Source: Ambrosia x helenae (taxonomy: Eukaryota > Streptophyta > Magnoliopsida > Asterales > Asteraceae). Taken from it: a stretch of 64,000 nt of DNA. Of this stretch, positions 21,360 through 33,688 are shown piece by piece (position 1 is the first letter of the stretch; each line of letters opens with the position of its first letter). Location: assembly GCA_030844895.1 (NCBI GenBank), contig CM061232.1:88291769-88355768 (forward strand). Direction: 5' to 3'. The notes beneath the pieces were generated by a model. It was not told the DNA's origin. It made no database searches and worked only from the letters and a program-made list of their open reading frames with translations. Position numbers and translations under genes: made by a program.

Positions 21360-22790
21360 AGTCAGGTCATTTAAAATTCGAATTAAATGTTATAATTAAG
21401 TCTAATTTTTACCATTATAGATATTAAAATATGAAATACGTATATAGAACATTTAATATTTGAATATTTATAAAGTTTAACTGAAATCTATCAATTCAAA
21501 TTTTTGTATTCAAAGTTTGAATTTTAACTTGTAAATAATTTGAGAAATTTGTAACTAAAACTATTATTTGTTAAATTTTAAATATATAAAGAAATATCTA
21601 ATTAGTATATCTCTATTTTAAAGGTAATAGTAGGATTGTTTGTTACAATTATTAACTTAACTTTAAAAGTTTGAAAATTTTTAAAATATTCAAATCATTC
21701 AAAATTCGAATTAAATGCTATAATTAAGTCTAATTGTTACCTTTATTATCTAGAATTCAAAATTTAGAATTTTTATAATGTTAACAAAATTTTAAAATTT
21801 ATATTATAGATATTGAAATATGAAATTATATATTTAAATAGAATATTTAATATTTGAATAGATATAAATTTTAACTGAAATCTATCAATTCAAATTCTAA
21901 TAAGCAAAATTTGAATTTTAACTTGTAACTGATTGGGGAAGTTTATAATCAAAACTATTATTTGTTAAATTTTAAATATATTAGGAAATCTCTAATTATA
22001 ATAACTCTATTTTAATGGTCATAGTAGGATTAATTGTTACAACTATTAATTTAAATTCAAAGTTTGATATTTTTTAAAATATTCAGATAATGCAAAATTT
22101 GAATTAAATGTTATAATTAAGTCCTACTATTACCATTATTATTTAAAATTTAGAATTCTCTAATGTTAAAAAAATTTAAAATTATAGATATCGAAATATG
22201 AAATTATATACTTAAATAGAACATTTAATATTTGAATATTTATAAAGTTTAATTGAAATCTATCAATTCAAATTCTATAAATCAAAATTTGAAAGATTCA
22301 AATCATTCAAATATTTGAATTAAATATTTTAAATGTGTTAATTAAATCTAAATATAAATGTTACCATAAATCTTAAATTCAATTTTTTTGAGATTAAATA
22401 TTTAAATAAAACATTTAGTATTCAAATATTTTTAAAATTTAACATAAATCTATAATTTCAAATTATAGTATTTAAAATTTTAATTTTTACTTGTAATTAA
22501 TTTGAGAAAGTTACAACCAAAATTATTAATTGTTATATTTTAAATATAGTAGGAAATCATAATTTAAAGATAATAAATAGTTTTGTAATGGTGACCATTA
22601 TTAACTTTAATTCAAAATTTTAATTTTTTTAAAACATTAAGTCATTCAAAATGTGTAATTAAAAGCATAATTAGTATGTGTAATTTGTTACCATTATTAA
22701 ACAAAATTCAAATTTTGAAATTTTGTCTAATTGGTATTTAAATATTTCGAATTTTAATTTGAAATTTGAAATTGATAATTCGCCATTTAA
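21360..22790. repeat. Degenerate AT-rich tandem modules, set 1
   Basis: About five diverged modules of roughly 220-390 bp recur. Each has an AATTCGAATTAAATGTTATA-like start, a TAAGTCTAAT segment, TTTAATATTTGAATA and TCTATCAATTCAAATT (clear starts near 21370, 21703, 22090, 22315, 22650). They have no coding potential. They lie upstream (on the minus strand) of the Helitron helicase tail and may be part of that element or an unrelated satellite. Confidence 0.7.
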
Positions 22791-22965
22791 TTGATTACCA
22801 ATATAAGCTAAACTAATATTAGGATAATATAGGGCAATTAATAGGATCAATTAATGTATTAATAAGAGTTGACACAACTTATGTAAGGACTTTGAATCAT
22901 TGTAACTGTGTAAATAAAAGGATAATTAGTATGTGTAAATAAAAGGATAATTAGTATGTGTAATC

Positions 22966-23712
22966 TAGGGCTGTTCACGAGCCGAACCGAACCGAACCGA
23001 ACGGACCTTTGCTCATGCTTGGCTCATTTTCAAACCGAACCGAACTAAGCGGCTCGTTTACAACCGAGCTAAAAGCGAACGAGCATTTTTCGAGCGCAAA
23101 ATTTTTCGAGCGAGCGTCGAGCGAGAAACGAGCGGAGATTAATTTAGACAACCATGAAATTGGGGATGTTATCTTCAATGTTTCGTTGTCGAGTGACAAC
23201 TAAGGTGGAGCTGTCCGATGAGGACACTAATATTGAGTTCCGAGTGTTCAAGAATGAGGCTTAAGTTGAGGCAATGAGCATATTACAGAGAACAATTGTC
23301 GCATTGTGGCGTAGGGTGATATCAAGCGACGACTAGGGACGGACGACTAATAACATAAAGAAGTTAAGGCTGTCACGTTACGACTTACGGTTTTACTACT
23401 AAATCTTGTGTTAAATATTTATTTGATAAAGCGGACTAGTCGTATTTTATTTGCATATATTGGGCCAAATGTTATGTATATAGCTATAAACATTACTATA
23501 ATTTGTGCATATATATAATAGATAAATAATAATTTATTCGAGCCGAACCGAGCCGAGCGGACCTTTGCTCGTGCTTGGCTCGTTTACAAACCGAACCAAG
23601 CCGATCGGCTCACTTATAACCGAGCGGGCGGACGATCGAGCGAGCATTTTTCGAGCATTTTCCGAACGAGCGGCGAGCGATCCACGAGCGACGAGCGATT
23701 TGAACAGCCCTA
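22966..23712. mobile_element. Non-autonomous hAT-type element (8-bp TSD)
   Basis: Termini TAGGGCTGTTCA and TGAACAGCCCTA are perfect 12-bp inverted repeats, flanked by the 8-bp direct repeat GTGTAATC (22958-22965 and 23713-23720). Length is 747 bp with no transposase. Inside, two CGAGC-rich arms of about 175 bp (to about 23148 and from about 23536) lie in the same orientation around a unique middle. TIR form and 8-bp TSD support hAT. Confidence 0.85.
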
Positions 23713-23720
23713 GTGTAATC

Positions 23721-24690
23721 ATAATTATTAACATTAGATGTTTCTAATATTGTGTAAATCATGAGAAATGCTAATTATATGCTAAAAATAGTAATGTGAC
23801 AAATCAAAGAATTAAACATTTATTTTGTGTTTAAATATCTTTAATTTTAAAAACCGGACTTTTTAAAATTTTTTATTTTGAATGCTTGAAAACAAAGTAA
23901 TTCAAATGAAAATAGACGTATTAATTATGATGAAAAAAATTCAAATTTAACTTTGTTTATAAATGTATTTATATTTATATAGGATTAATAATTTTGTGTT
24001 TAAGGGTTATTAATGAAATGGTAATCACAATTATTAACATTGGATGTTTCCAATATTGTGTAAATCATGATAAATGCTAATTATATGCTAAAAATAGTAA
24101 TGTGACAAATAAAAGAATTAAGCATTTATTTTGTGTTTAAATGTCTTTAATTTTAAAAACCGGATTTTTTTAAAATTTTGATTTTGAATGTTTAAAAATA
24201 CATTTATAAATGTATTTATATATGATTAATAATTTTGTGTTTAAAGGTTATCAATGAAATGGTAATCATAATTATTAACATTAGATGTTTCCAATAATGT
24301 GTAAATCATAATAAATGATAATTATACGCTAAAAATAGTAATGTGACAAATTAAAGAATTAAGCATTTATTTTGTGTTTAAATGTCTTTAATTTTAAAAA
24401 CCCAATTTTTTTAAAAAAAAATTGTGTTTAAAGGTTATTAATGAAATGGTAATCATAATTATTAACATTAGATGTTTTCAATGTTGCGTAAATCATGATA
24501 AATGTTAATTTTAAAAACCGGTAAAAATAGTAATGTGACAAATCAAATAATTGAGCATTTATTTTGTGTTTAAATGTCTTTAATTTTAAAAACCGGATTT
24601 TTTTTAAAATTTTTATTTTGAATGTTTGAAAATAAAGTAATTCAAATGAAATTAGACGTATTAATTATGATGAATTTAACTTATTACCAT
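23721..24690. repeat. Degenerate AT-rich tandem modules, set 2
   Basis: Four modules share GGTAATCATAATTATTAACA, AGATGTTTCCAATATTGTG, AAAAATAGTAATGTGACAAA and TTTAATTTTAAAAACCGG (starts near 23713, 24018, 24260, 24445). Module lengths shorten by internal deletion. The first module contains the right TSD of the hAT-type element, so that element inserted into the array. Confidence 0.8.
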
Positions 24691-24934
24691 TATAAATTAC
24701 AATAAATTTAGTAAATGAGTAATTTGAATGTAATAAGGAAATTTAATGAGTTCCTAATTTAAGTCACTTGTTTTCGCATTTTCATTTATTGCTTTTTGTT
24801 TTTAAAAAATAAATAAAAAGACTAAAACGTGAAAAATAAATAAGTAAATACATTAAAAAGTTTACAATCAAGGTTTTATTGATGATATAATCACACCTGA
24901 GCTAGAGACTTGGATTTTATGAATTACAGCATAC

Positions 24935-25034
24935 CTTCATCATGTCCAGTGGCTAACACCCTGTATGGTGTTAAATGTAAGTCAAGATTTTCCAACTTAA
25001 GCAGACGATCCATGAGTGAAACCATTTGAACAAC
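24935..25034 (-). pseudogene. Single captured exon matching a VPS34-type PI3-kinase
   Basis: A 100-nt exon with intact splice borders on the minus strand (acceptor TTTGTGTAG just above 25034, donor GTATGC below 24935). It encodes 33 codons, from [20 protein letters not shown] to LATGHDE with the next Gly split. This matches the catalytic domain of plant class III phosphatidylinositol 3-kinase (VPS34) as remembered from the family. No other kinase exon is seen nearby, so it is a gene fragment, probably carried here by a Helitron or other transposon, or the relic of a duplicated gene. The exon itself has no stop. Confidence 0.8.
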
Positions 25035-26896
25035 CTACACAAATGAATTTCAGGGGATATTATTTCCGAAAAAAAACATAATGAGTTTCCAACATAGAAA
25101 TCTTAGAAATATTTAATTTACATTTTTAATGTGTGTGATTGAAAGAAAACGTGTAATTAAAATTAATTCACTCAAATCCCTAAATGTAAAAGATTGTGAC
25201 ATTCCTTTCAAATTGTGAATGACTCAACCTAAGGAATTGGAATCTACAACTAGTGACCGCCAAGCATACCAAATCTCAACCACCACTGTCGTTGCATCCA
25301 CCAACTATCCATCCCTCATAACTCAACCACAGCCGCCACCGCCGATGATGGTGGTGCAGATAGTGGTCGGTGGTGCAAGAGCCGCAACGGTGGTGCAACA
25401 ACCACTGGGTGTTGCCCGTAGTGATGAATTCCTAACTCCTCAGTGATTGTTTTGCACCAAAAAAAACATTAATATAAATTCAAATTCCTATGATAAATTC
25501 CCAATCTTTTTGGCAATTTCAAATTCAAAACATGTTATGCAAACTAAACGCACCCTTGTCCATTCTAAATTACTTTCGTAAAATATAGGTAACATTATGT
25601 AATTATGTAGTATGTAATATAGAGATGGTATAAATGAAACAAAAACAAAGATTTATACCTTGTTAAAAATGCGAAAGAAGATATTGATTTTGATTTGAGT
25701 AGCCCCTTCACTCATCTCCACATGAATCAGTTGAACCAAACAAACACAACAAAAAATAAAAACCACAACCAAAAGGAAATTAAATTCGTAAAATAGAGAT
25801 AGATCAAAAGAGAGATTTACATGAATACATTAAACGTCTCCAAAATCCAAGACATACATATCAATAATTATAACGAATTCATGATTATACATGTCGTTCG
25901 GGTCGACACGGTGAACTATTCGGAGAATGCTAAAGAAAATATAAACAATGTCCTAGAAGACCTTTAACACATGTCCTGCTTACACATGTACTACTTTACA
26001 CAATTAATGTTTTGTCTACATATATGCTAATTTGCTCATAATTTGTGCTGCTGACAAATTTATGATGGTTTGGTGAGCAATTTAGGGGATGATGATGCCA
26101 AATATAAACACCGTAGAAGAATGTCTACACATGTGCTGCTTCCGCATGTGCTACTTAATGTGTTGTTTACACATGTGCTAATTTGCTCATTAGTTTTATA
26201 ATTGTGTGTTTGTTGAACTTTAAGTTACAAGGATGTTGATGTGTTGATTTATGTAATTCATGTGCTGACTTAGTCGACTATATAGATGGATTAGGTAAAT
26301 ACATGTGCTGCTTGTCACATATAATGCGCTGATTACATATATGGTGTCATCCATGAGTAATATCACAACTAGATAAATACATGTTCTGATTGTTTAAATT
26401 AATGTGTTGATTATTGCTTACACATGTGTTCAACCACTGGTTTATACAATTAAAACCATGCGGACAAAACTCATTTGAAAAGTAACACAAATTTTCTCAC
26501 ATATAATATACCCGTTTTTAAAAGCTTAACCCATAATCACCATAGTTAGGTGAAGAAGCTAGCACTAAACAATACAATTGAAGAACAAACCCAATATCTT
26601 CGAAGAAGATTAAATATGTACTAATAGTTGGTGCTAGTACATTACAGTGTACATCCACCGAGACGATCTACACAAGAAAAGATGAATTTATCAGCATATT
26701 AGCAATAGCAAATAACAAGTCCAATCGTAACAACATGAAGCATTGATACATAAAAAAAACCCCAAAAATACCAACATAATCAGTCGGACTAACCAACACA
26801 GATCGATCGGAAAAGGCCAAATACAAATTAACATTCAGAAATCAACCACCAAGAACAACTTTGTCAGACCGATTACTAGCACATCACGATCGAAAG
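25035..26896. other. AT-rich intergenic DNA
   Basis: No supported gene. A 75-codon frame at 25219-25446 is low-complexity (QPQPPPP, VVQ runs) and lacks context. ACATGTGCTGCTTACACATG-like words recur around 25970-26430, suggesting a decayed repeat. A minus-strand stretch ending in a donor-like GTATAAATC (about 25660-25735) could be a stray exon but was not recognised. Confidence 0.5.
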
Positions 26897-27231
26897 AAAA
26901 AAAAAAAAAGCAAGAAAGCAGGTCCAGTTTCAACCATAAAACTTCGACGGCCTCTAGTCCGTACGGACAGAGCCCTTCGGCCCACCCATCTCCTGTTCCA
27001 GGGAAAACCCGGCCCACAAACCCGCCCGAAGGCACGACGGTAGTGAACCGGTAAAACCTGGAGGGATCAGGAATCGAACCCATGACCACAAGGGTCAAGG
27101 GTCTCTCCATCGCTTCCCAACCATCTACCCCACCACAAGGGTGGGGGTATCTATCACATGTCTCCCGTGGGAATCGAACCCAGCTCCCCCAAAAAGAGAA
27201 CCGGCCCTTTTACCACTAGGCCAATGATACT
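26897..27231 (-). mobile_element. tRNA-derived SINE with two tRNA-like heads
   Basis: On the minus strand it begins AGTATCATTGGCCTAGTGGT (A-box-like GGCCTAGTGGTAAAAGG). A B box GGTTCGATTCC follows (27170-27180). A second A-box-like GATGGTTGGGAAGCGATGG and a second B box GGTTCGATTCC come next (27070-27080). A body of about 150 bp then ends in a T-run (A-run 26897-26909 on plus). It has no coding capacity. Target duplications were not found. Two pol III heads suggest a dimeric SINE. Confidence 0.75.
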
Positions 27232-27984
27232 AAAACAAACAACTACTTATAAAAGATAAATATGTAACCAACACAAACCTTTGATTTAATTTTTTAATGG
27301 TCCAGATTTGTTCCTATAGTTTTTACACTAATAAGAGTTTGTATGGGATCTTAACTCTGACAGATGATATAACATCTAAATAGTCAACAAGGTAGATGTA
27401 TATATGTATATATACATCCCCTTAGACTTGTTCAATTGGTGACCTTTTGAGTGAGTCGATCGGGAGTTGCAAAACAAAAAGAATAATTCTCTATTTCCTC
27501 ACAACCCGGTCATCCCACTAACTTTGGTTGCAACCATAATTCAAGCCATATGTCACCTCTTTGTTTGTCATGTTTTATTTTCCTTTTTTCTTTTTTTCTT
27601 TCCAAATATTCATTTCACTTAGAAATTAGTTTTTTTTTTATAATATTTAATTTTTTTAACATACCAACATTAATTTTACTAAAATCCGGTTCCGTTAAAT
27701 AAATTGTATTTTTTTAATAAAATAAATAAATATTATGATCATCTATGGTTAATTTTATTTGTCACATGTCACCATTCTATTGGTTTGTCACATGTCTTCA
27801 TTTACCCAAAATATTTGCAATGGTTACAACGAGTTAGACACTAATACAACCAACATACATCCCCCATTACGACACCCAAACATCCTCTATACTACATTCA
27901 AGTTATAGGAATGTTAAAAACCACCCAACCATCCCAAGTTATATTACTTTGTTTGGATCTATGTTTGACCCATAGAAAGGTCAA
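27232..27984. other. Intergenic AT-rich DNA
   Basis: No reading frame or known repeat could be supported. Confidence 0.5.
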
Positions 27985-28330
27985 AACTTGAAGTTCACCA
28001 AATTTCCGTCTATATTGACGTGTTTTCCTGTAAATATAAGTTCATTTCGTACCTTCCATATCATCCAACAGGCTACAATGATCACTGCTCTAATCACCCT
28101 TCTTCTCCTCTCAGGTGCCTTCACAAACTTGTATATATAAATTAAATAGATCTCTAACGTTGAATGCATATACTTGAGCAATGTTGCACCAAGAGCTTAT
28201 CTTCTACCACAACACTGATACGACGTAGCAGGAAGTGAACAAATGATCCGCGTCCTCTTCCCCCTCTCCACAAAGTCTGCGACAAGGTGAACCTTGATAC
28301 ACATTCCTCTGTTTATTTTGTTAAATGATA
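27985..28330 (-). pseudogene. LINE (non-LTR retrotransposon) reverse-transcriptase C-terminal fragment
   Basis: The minus strand encodes a zinc-finger-RVT-like segment, NVYQGSPCRRLCGEGEEDAD then HLFTSC, typical of the end of plant L1-type ORF2. It runs on through stops and a frame change into ACWMIWKVRNELIF (27981-28181), also typical of that region. The upstream RT and endonuclease are absent. It is a 5'-truncated, decayed copy just beyond the 3' end of the PPR gene. Confidence 0.75.
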
Positions 28331-28671
28331 AATCTGATCCAAATAATTGAAACCTAAAAAACTAAGACCAGAGGTCCATCAATTAACCGAAGCATTTTCT
28401 ATTACCAGTTGTCGAAAACTAACTGGTAATAGAAAATCACGATAAAAGTAATACATTTTCGTAATAAACAAACCAAACTGAAGTGTATACATAAATAGAA
28501 ACCTCATGTCTAGTACCTATGCTAGCTAAACCACAATGATACCCAAGTTGGATAATCAAATAACAAATTACATTATTGCCCCTTCTCATATAAACTATTA
28601 TCACCACATTTGATGTGGACAGACTACAAATCTTGTTGCACTTTGGAAATCGACTCACCAGTTGGCACTAT

Positions 28672-31600
28672 CTAAAACTGTTTGTAGCCGAGAGCCGGTT
28701 TTTTTTTTTTTTTTTTGAACGGCAAATTTTTTCTCTTTGTGGTACTTGAGCCCATAACCTTCCGTTTAGGTGTTCCTAGAAGCTTTGCTTTGAACGGCAA
28801 TTTTTTTCTCTTTGTGGTACTTGAGCCCATAACCTCCCCTTTAGGTGTTCCTAGAAGCTTTGCTTTGAACGGCAATTTTTTTCTCTTTGTGGTACTTGAG
28901 CCCATAACCTCCCCTTTAGGTGTTCCTAGAAGCTTTGCATCTACCATTGGGTCACCAACCCCAAAGGCAGCCCAGAGCCGCTTGACCCATTGGCTCTGAT
29001 TGGTTGACCACGAAATCGGGTTCCCAGCCATGGCACACCATCTCAAGTTCAAAAGGGCTACAGAAAGATTCTCCTTGTTAGCTTTAAAATAGCGCAATGC
29101 TTGCACCTCGGCTTTTGAATCTTCTGCGTAAATAAGCCTCTCAAAAACGGTTTTCTTTTTTTCGATGTCTTTTTTGGATAACATGTGTATACTCATAACT
29201 TGGAGCGCTTCCATTGCTGTGTTGTAGAAACCTTTATCCACGTATGCATTGAGCACAAAACCGCATGTTGCAGGGTCAGGTGGGACCCCCTCTTTTTGCA
29301 TACGATGCATCACATATTCGATTATGTCTATTCTATCCTGTATCATAAGTTTGTAAATAAGCAACTATAAGTTTTGTTTCATAAAACTTATGGGTGTCAC
29401 AGTTGTAACTTGTGGTCCCTCATGGTTACTGGAAAAACAAAGTTTTGTTTCATAGATTGTACTGAAGAAGCAATTAGATAGATACCTTCCTCAATGCTGC
29501 TTTAATAATCGTGTTGAATAACACTGCATCAAGTTGAATTCCTTCCGAGCAGGCTTGGTTTAGAAGATTCAATGCTTCATCAAGATCTCCCAATTCCAAC
29601 ACTAGCTGATAACCATTGATTTTTATATTGAATTAATACAACAGTTAAATATGACAAAGAAAGCTATAAATATTGAAATACCTTTACAAAAGACGTGTAA
29701 GTTTCCGTTTGCGGTGGATATCCATAACGAATCATCATGGCGATCAAACCCTGAGCAGATTTGAACGACCCACTAATACTGCAGCAGTCGATCATGATAG
29801 TGAATGTCACATCATTTGGACGATAGCCATGTGACATCAAAGTTTTAAATACATTTATAGCTGTTTGATCCTGGAACACAACACCACATAGTGTAATTAT
29901 CACAATGATATTATACACGCACACGCACATATATAAAGTGCCGTTCAATGCATACTGTCTTTCTTTCTCCCACAATCCCATTATATGTACCAATTGATTA
30001 TGTATTGAACGCACACGCACCCTTACCTATGATTGTCATATGCATAAAGGAATATTCAATACAAAACCAAATTCAAGTAAAAAACCACGGGAACTGCATA
30101 AACATTTGTACCTATTGTTTTAACCATGATTACATAAGGCGGTTATGTATTCTCTCCCAATATGTCTTTAATGAACAAAGTACACATGTTTATGCAGATC
30201 CAACAATTCTTAACTTAAATTTGTTCCGAATGGCCCTACACACACACACACACTACCTACCTCCTTAACCACTTATACACACACACACACACAAATTACC
30301 TACCTTCTTAGCCTCAATAAGTGAATGCAAGACTATGTTGTAAATTTGTGTTCCGGGAGCAAATTGATTTTCTGCTACACGCAAGTAGTGCCAGAGCCCG
30401 CTTATCATCCCCTGTGATCCAAGTGCCTTCAGCTATACATTATTAAAAAAAAAAAAAAAACAGAGTTTTAGGGCTCAAAAACATAACAAACTCGTGTTTA
30501 CATACAAAAAATAATAGTTCTTTTTACACTCTAATTAAGAAATCAAGTTAATATGGCTTATCTCCTAGTGTCATCATAACATACATTGATGCTATCGATT
30601 TGGGTTCAAAAGAGTTCCTTACTATCGCACTATTGAAGGTTACTTCACATTTAACAAACAGTCAACAAAATATACTAAATCCATGGGTGCAGTGTAATCT
30701 TCAGATTTCCACTATAATAGTAACGAAGCATATTCGTCAACTATGAACCCATATTAAATCTAAAATTGCCCAAATCCCACGAACAATTCAGCTAAATGAA
30801 ATGATAATTTAGGACAGATCACCTGTTATGGTTTTTACAAGTCTTCCTATAGACCTTTTTTCTTTCTTTTCATAGTTTAAACTTTAATATTATATTATTT
30901 CTGTATCTATGACTTTGATCCTTGCTACAGGAATACACCAATGATAATATTGCTGTCCTACCAGATAAGAGCCCAATGAAGGGTGTTTGGGAATCTACAC
31001 ACTAATTATTTATAACAATATTCCATTACTTAAACTTATTATCTGATCCTGATTCTTCAAGTTGTAATAATCATTTATAAGACATCCAAACACCTGTAAA
31101 AGGGGGTGGGGGAAGCTGAAGAAATAATGTGTTCAATAGAACTTACCAAGTTCCTTAGTGACACATAACTGTGTTGAATGCCATTTCTCACCATATCATC
31201 CTCTATTGCATTTATCCTTCTAGTAGCTTCTGCTTGTGACAAAATATTTCCATTTTCGTAGAAAGCATTACCGTTGCCAAGCAATGAAAATAGCAACTCA
31301 TATGTTTTAATGTTTGGAGCTACTTTCAACTGCTTCGTTTTACCAAATACATGAAGTCCACGTTCAGGTTGATCCTACAATATTAGACAAACAAAATTTT
31401 CATGAGAAGATGGCATTGTTTAATCTAAATACAAGATCACAACTGACAATTGATTTCACAAACAGATCTAGAGCTATAAAAACGTTTTTTTTTTTTTTTT
31501 TGAGAAACACTCATCATTCGCAAGCTCATGATTTTCATGAATCACGCTTAATTCTATCGTTCATGGTGCCCTGGTTTCGGACTTTCCCCAAATAAGACGT

Positions 31601-33637
31601 TATTCATTCAATTGAAAATGATAGACAACACTAAATAGATAAATGTTGCTTACTAACCAGTTTAACACATGCTTCAAGCAGCTTATTGTAAGGATGTATG
31701 ATTTTAGATTGGGCCATCTGATCCAAAAATGCCTCAGCCAAATCCAATTTCATTCTTGCAGTGCAACCTACTGATATTGCTAAAAAAGTTGAATCAAGTG
31801 GCTTCAAATTCTTTTGTTTCATCAATTTTAGCTGCAAAAAAAAATAACAAAAAGAATGGGAAAAAAGTTTATGAAGACAAAACTGACATGGCTTATAAAG
31901 ATAAAGGTAATTAATTACAAATACCATCTTCATGCCATCATGGAAACGTCTATTTGTAACAAGCGCTCTAATGAGGCCATCATATGCACCACGTGATGGT
32001 TCGATGCCAAGCTTTTGCATCTAAACAAAATAGAATATATTAAATCTGACAAGTTAGCAGCTTTCACAAGGAGAACACAATTCAACACAATTCTTCAATG
32101 AAAATAGGGGTGGGGGGTTCAAATGTGACAAGTTTTGAATGTGATTATGTGGTATTGAATAATCATAATTAGATAATCAGTTGTATTAATACGGGATTTG
32201 GAGATAATCTTTGGATAGCAATAGCAATAGTAATCAGATACACAAATGTTTGAATTATTGACAATTTCTGATTATTTCACTAATTAACAAATAAATGTCC
32301 AAATAATACATTTTCATGAAAAGTTTAGACAACTTGTTAAATGGAAGCAAAAGCCACTCAAATTAATAAAAATTTGCTCTTTGATTAAAAAAAAAAAAGG
32401 AGTTATTTGGTGGCAGCAGGTATAAAAATGATTGCCCAAAACGGATTATTTGACCCTAAACATGTAGAAGTGATGTTCTAAACTTGTACATATAATTAAT
32501 TTACTAACTATATATGTGAAATGAGTATGATGATGATGATATGTGAAATGAAATACTACCTGAGAAAATAACTGTTCTGCCAGCTTTTCCCTATGAGCTG
32601 GAAAACAAGCACGAATAACATCAGTAAAGGACAACGTCAAGATCTTCGTAACAAGAATATTTTTGGGATTTCCCAGTAACGTTCCAACAGTTTTGACTTT
32701 AGTGAAGTCAACTCTGACAACTTTGGGATGGCCCATATTAATATCCTGGTTAGAGTAGAAAGGTATCGGTACATCCAATTTTGGAATAACCATTTTTCCT
32801 TCAGCACTTATTTTGATAGTAGAATTCCCACGGAAAACTAAATCCACCAGATGTTGCAAAGCTACACGTGCGCTTCTTAAATCTTTTAATCTTGTAAAGG
32901 ACCAAATGAATTTTCTCAGAGAAATAAGGTTGAAACTATAATATCTGGCATACTCATTCCAGATGCTATGGACCGCTGGCAGATTTTTCTGCAAAACTGC
33001 AAGCTGAAAGAATATATTTAGAATATGCTCACTTGGTAACACCAAAATCTACAACTTCATTTGTCAAATAAACGATAAGTAACTTATGCTAGTCAAATTT
33101 CAAATTTATAAATCACCGAATCCGAAGATTTCCTGCAGCATGTAAAGTTAAAAAAATTTAACTACGTAAAAAAGAGATGACCCTTTTACCCTTCTTGTGC
33201 GTCTATATATTCAATATTGTTTCAGACTCCCAATGCAAAATGGCTCTTTAAGTATTAGAACAAAGGTTTGTATAAAAAAAGTACAAGAACAGAGAAATTG
33301 ACATTAACTAGAGGTGGCAAGATGGGTGGATTGGGCGAAGGTCAAAATCAGTTCACACTGGAATGAGTCATTTCTAGTAGGGGATCAAACAATCAGATGG
33401 GTTTGGGTTAGGTTGACCTGCTAACACCTAACACCTTTATATTTTTATAATATTAATGTGTCAATTATATTAAGAAAACAATATGATTGCAAAAAAAAAA
33501 AAAAAAGAAAAAATCAAATCCTGAATAAAAACAATTTAGGATGTTGTTCAAACGCTTACCTCTAACTTTCTTATTAGAGCCGTTGGAGATAAGACACAAC
33601 CAAATTGACCCATTCATAATAAATGGATTGAGATTGC

Positions 33638-33688
<51 letters not shown>

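Noticed and set aside
20180..23712. CGAGC-rich repeats as possible coding sequence (frames of 60-74 codons)
   Set aside because: All three sites are copies of one dispersed repeat with hAT-type ends.
25219..25446. 75-codon frame beginning MTQPKELEST
   Set aside because: Low-complexity QP and VV runs, no context or homology.
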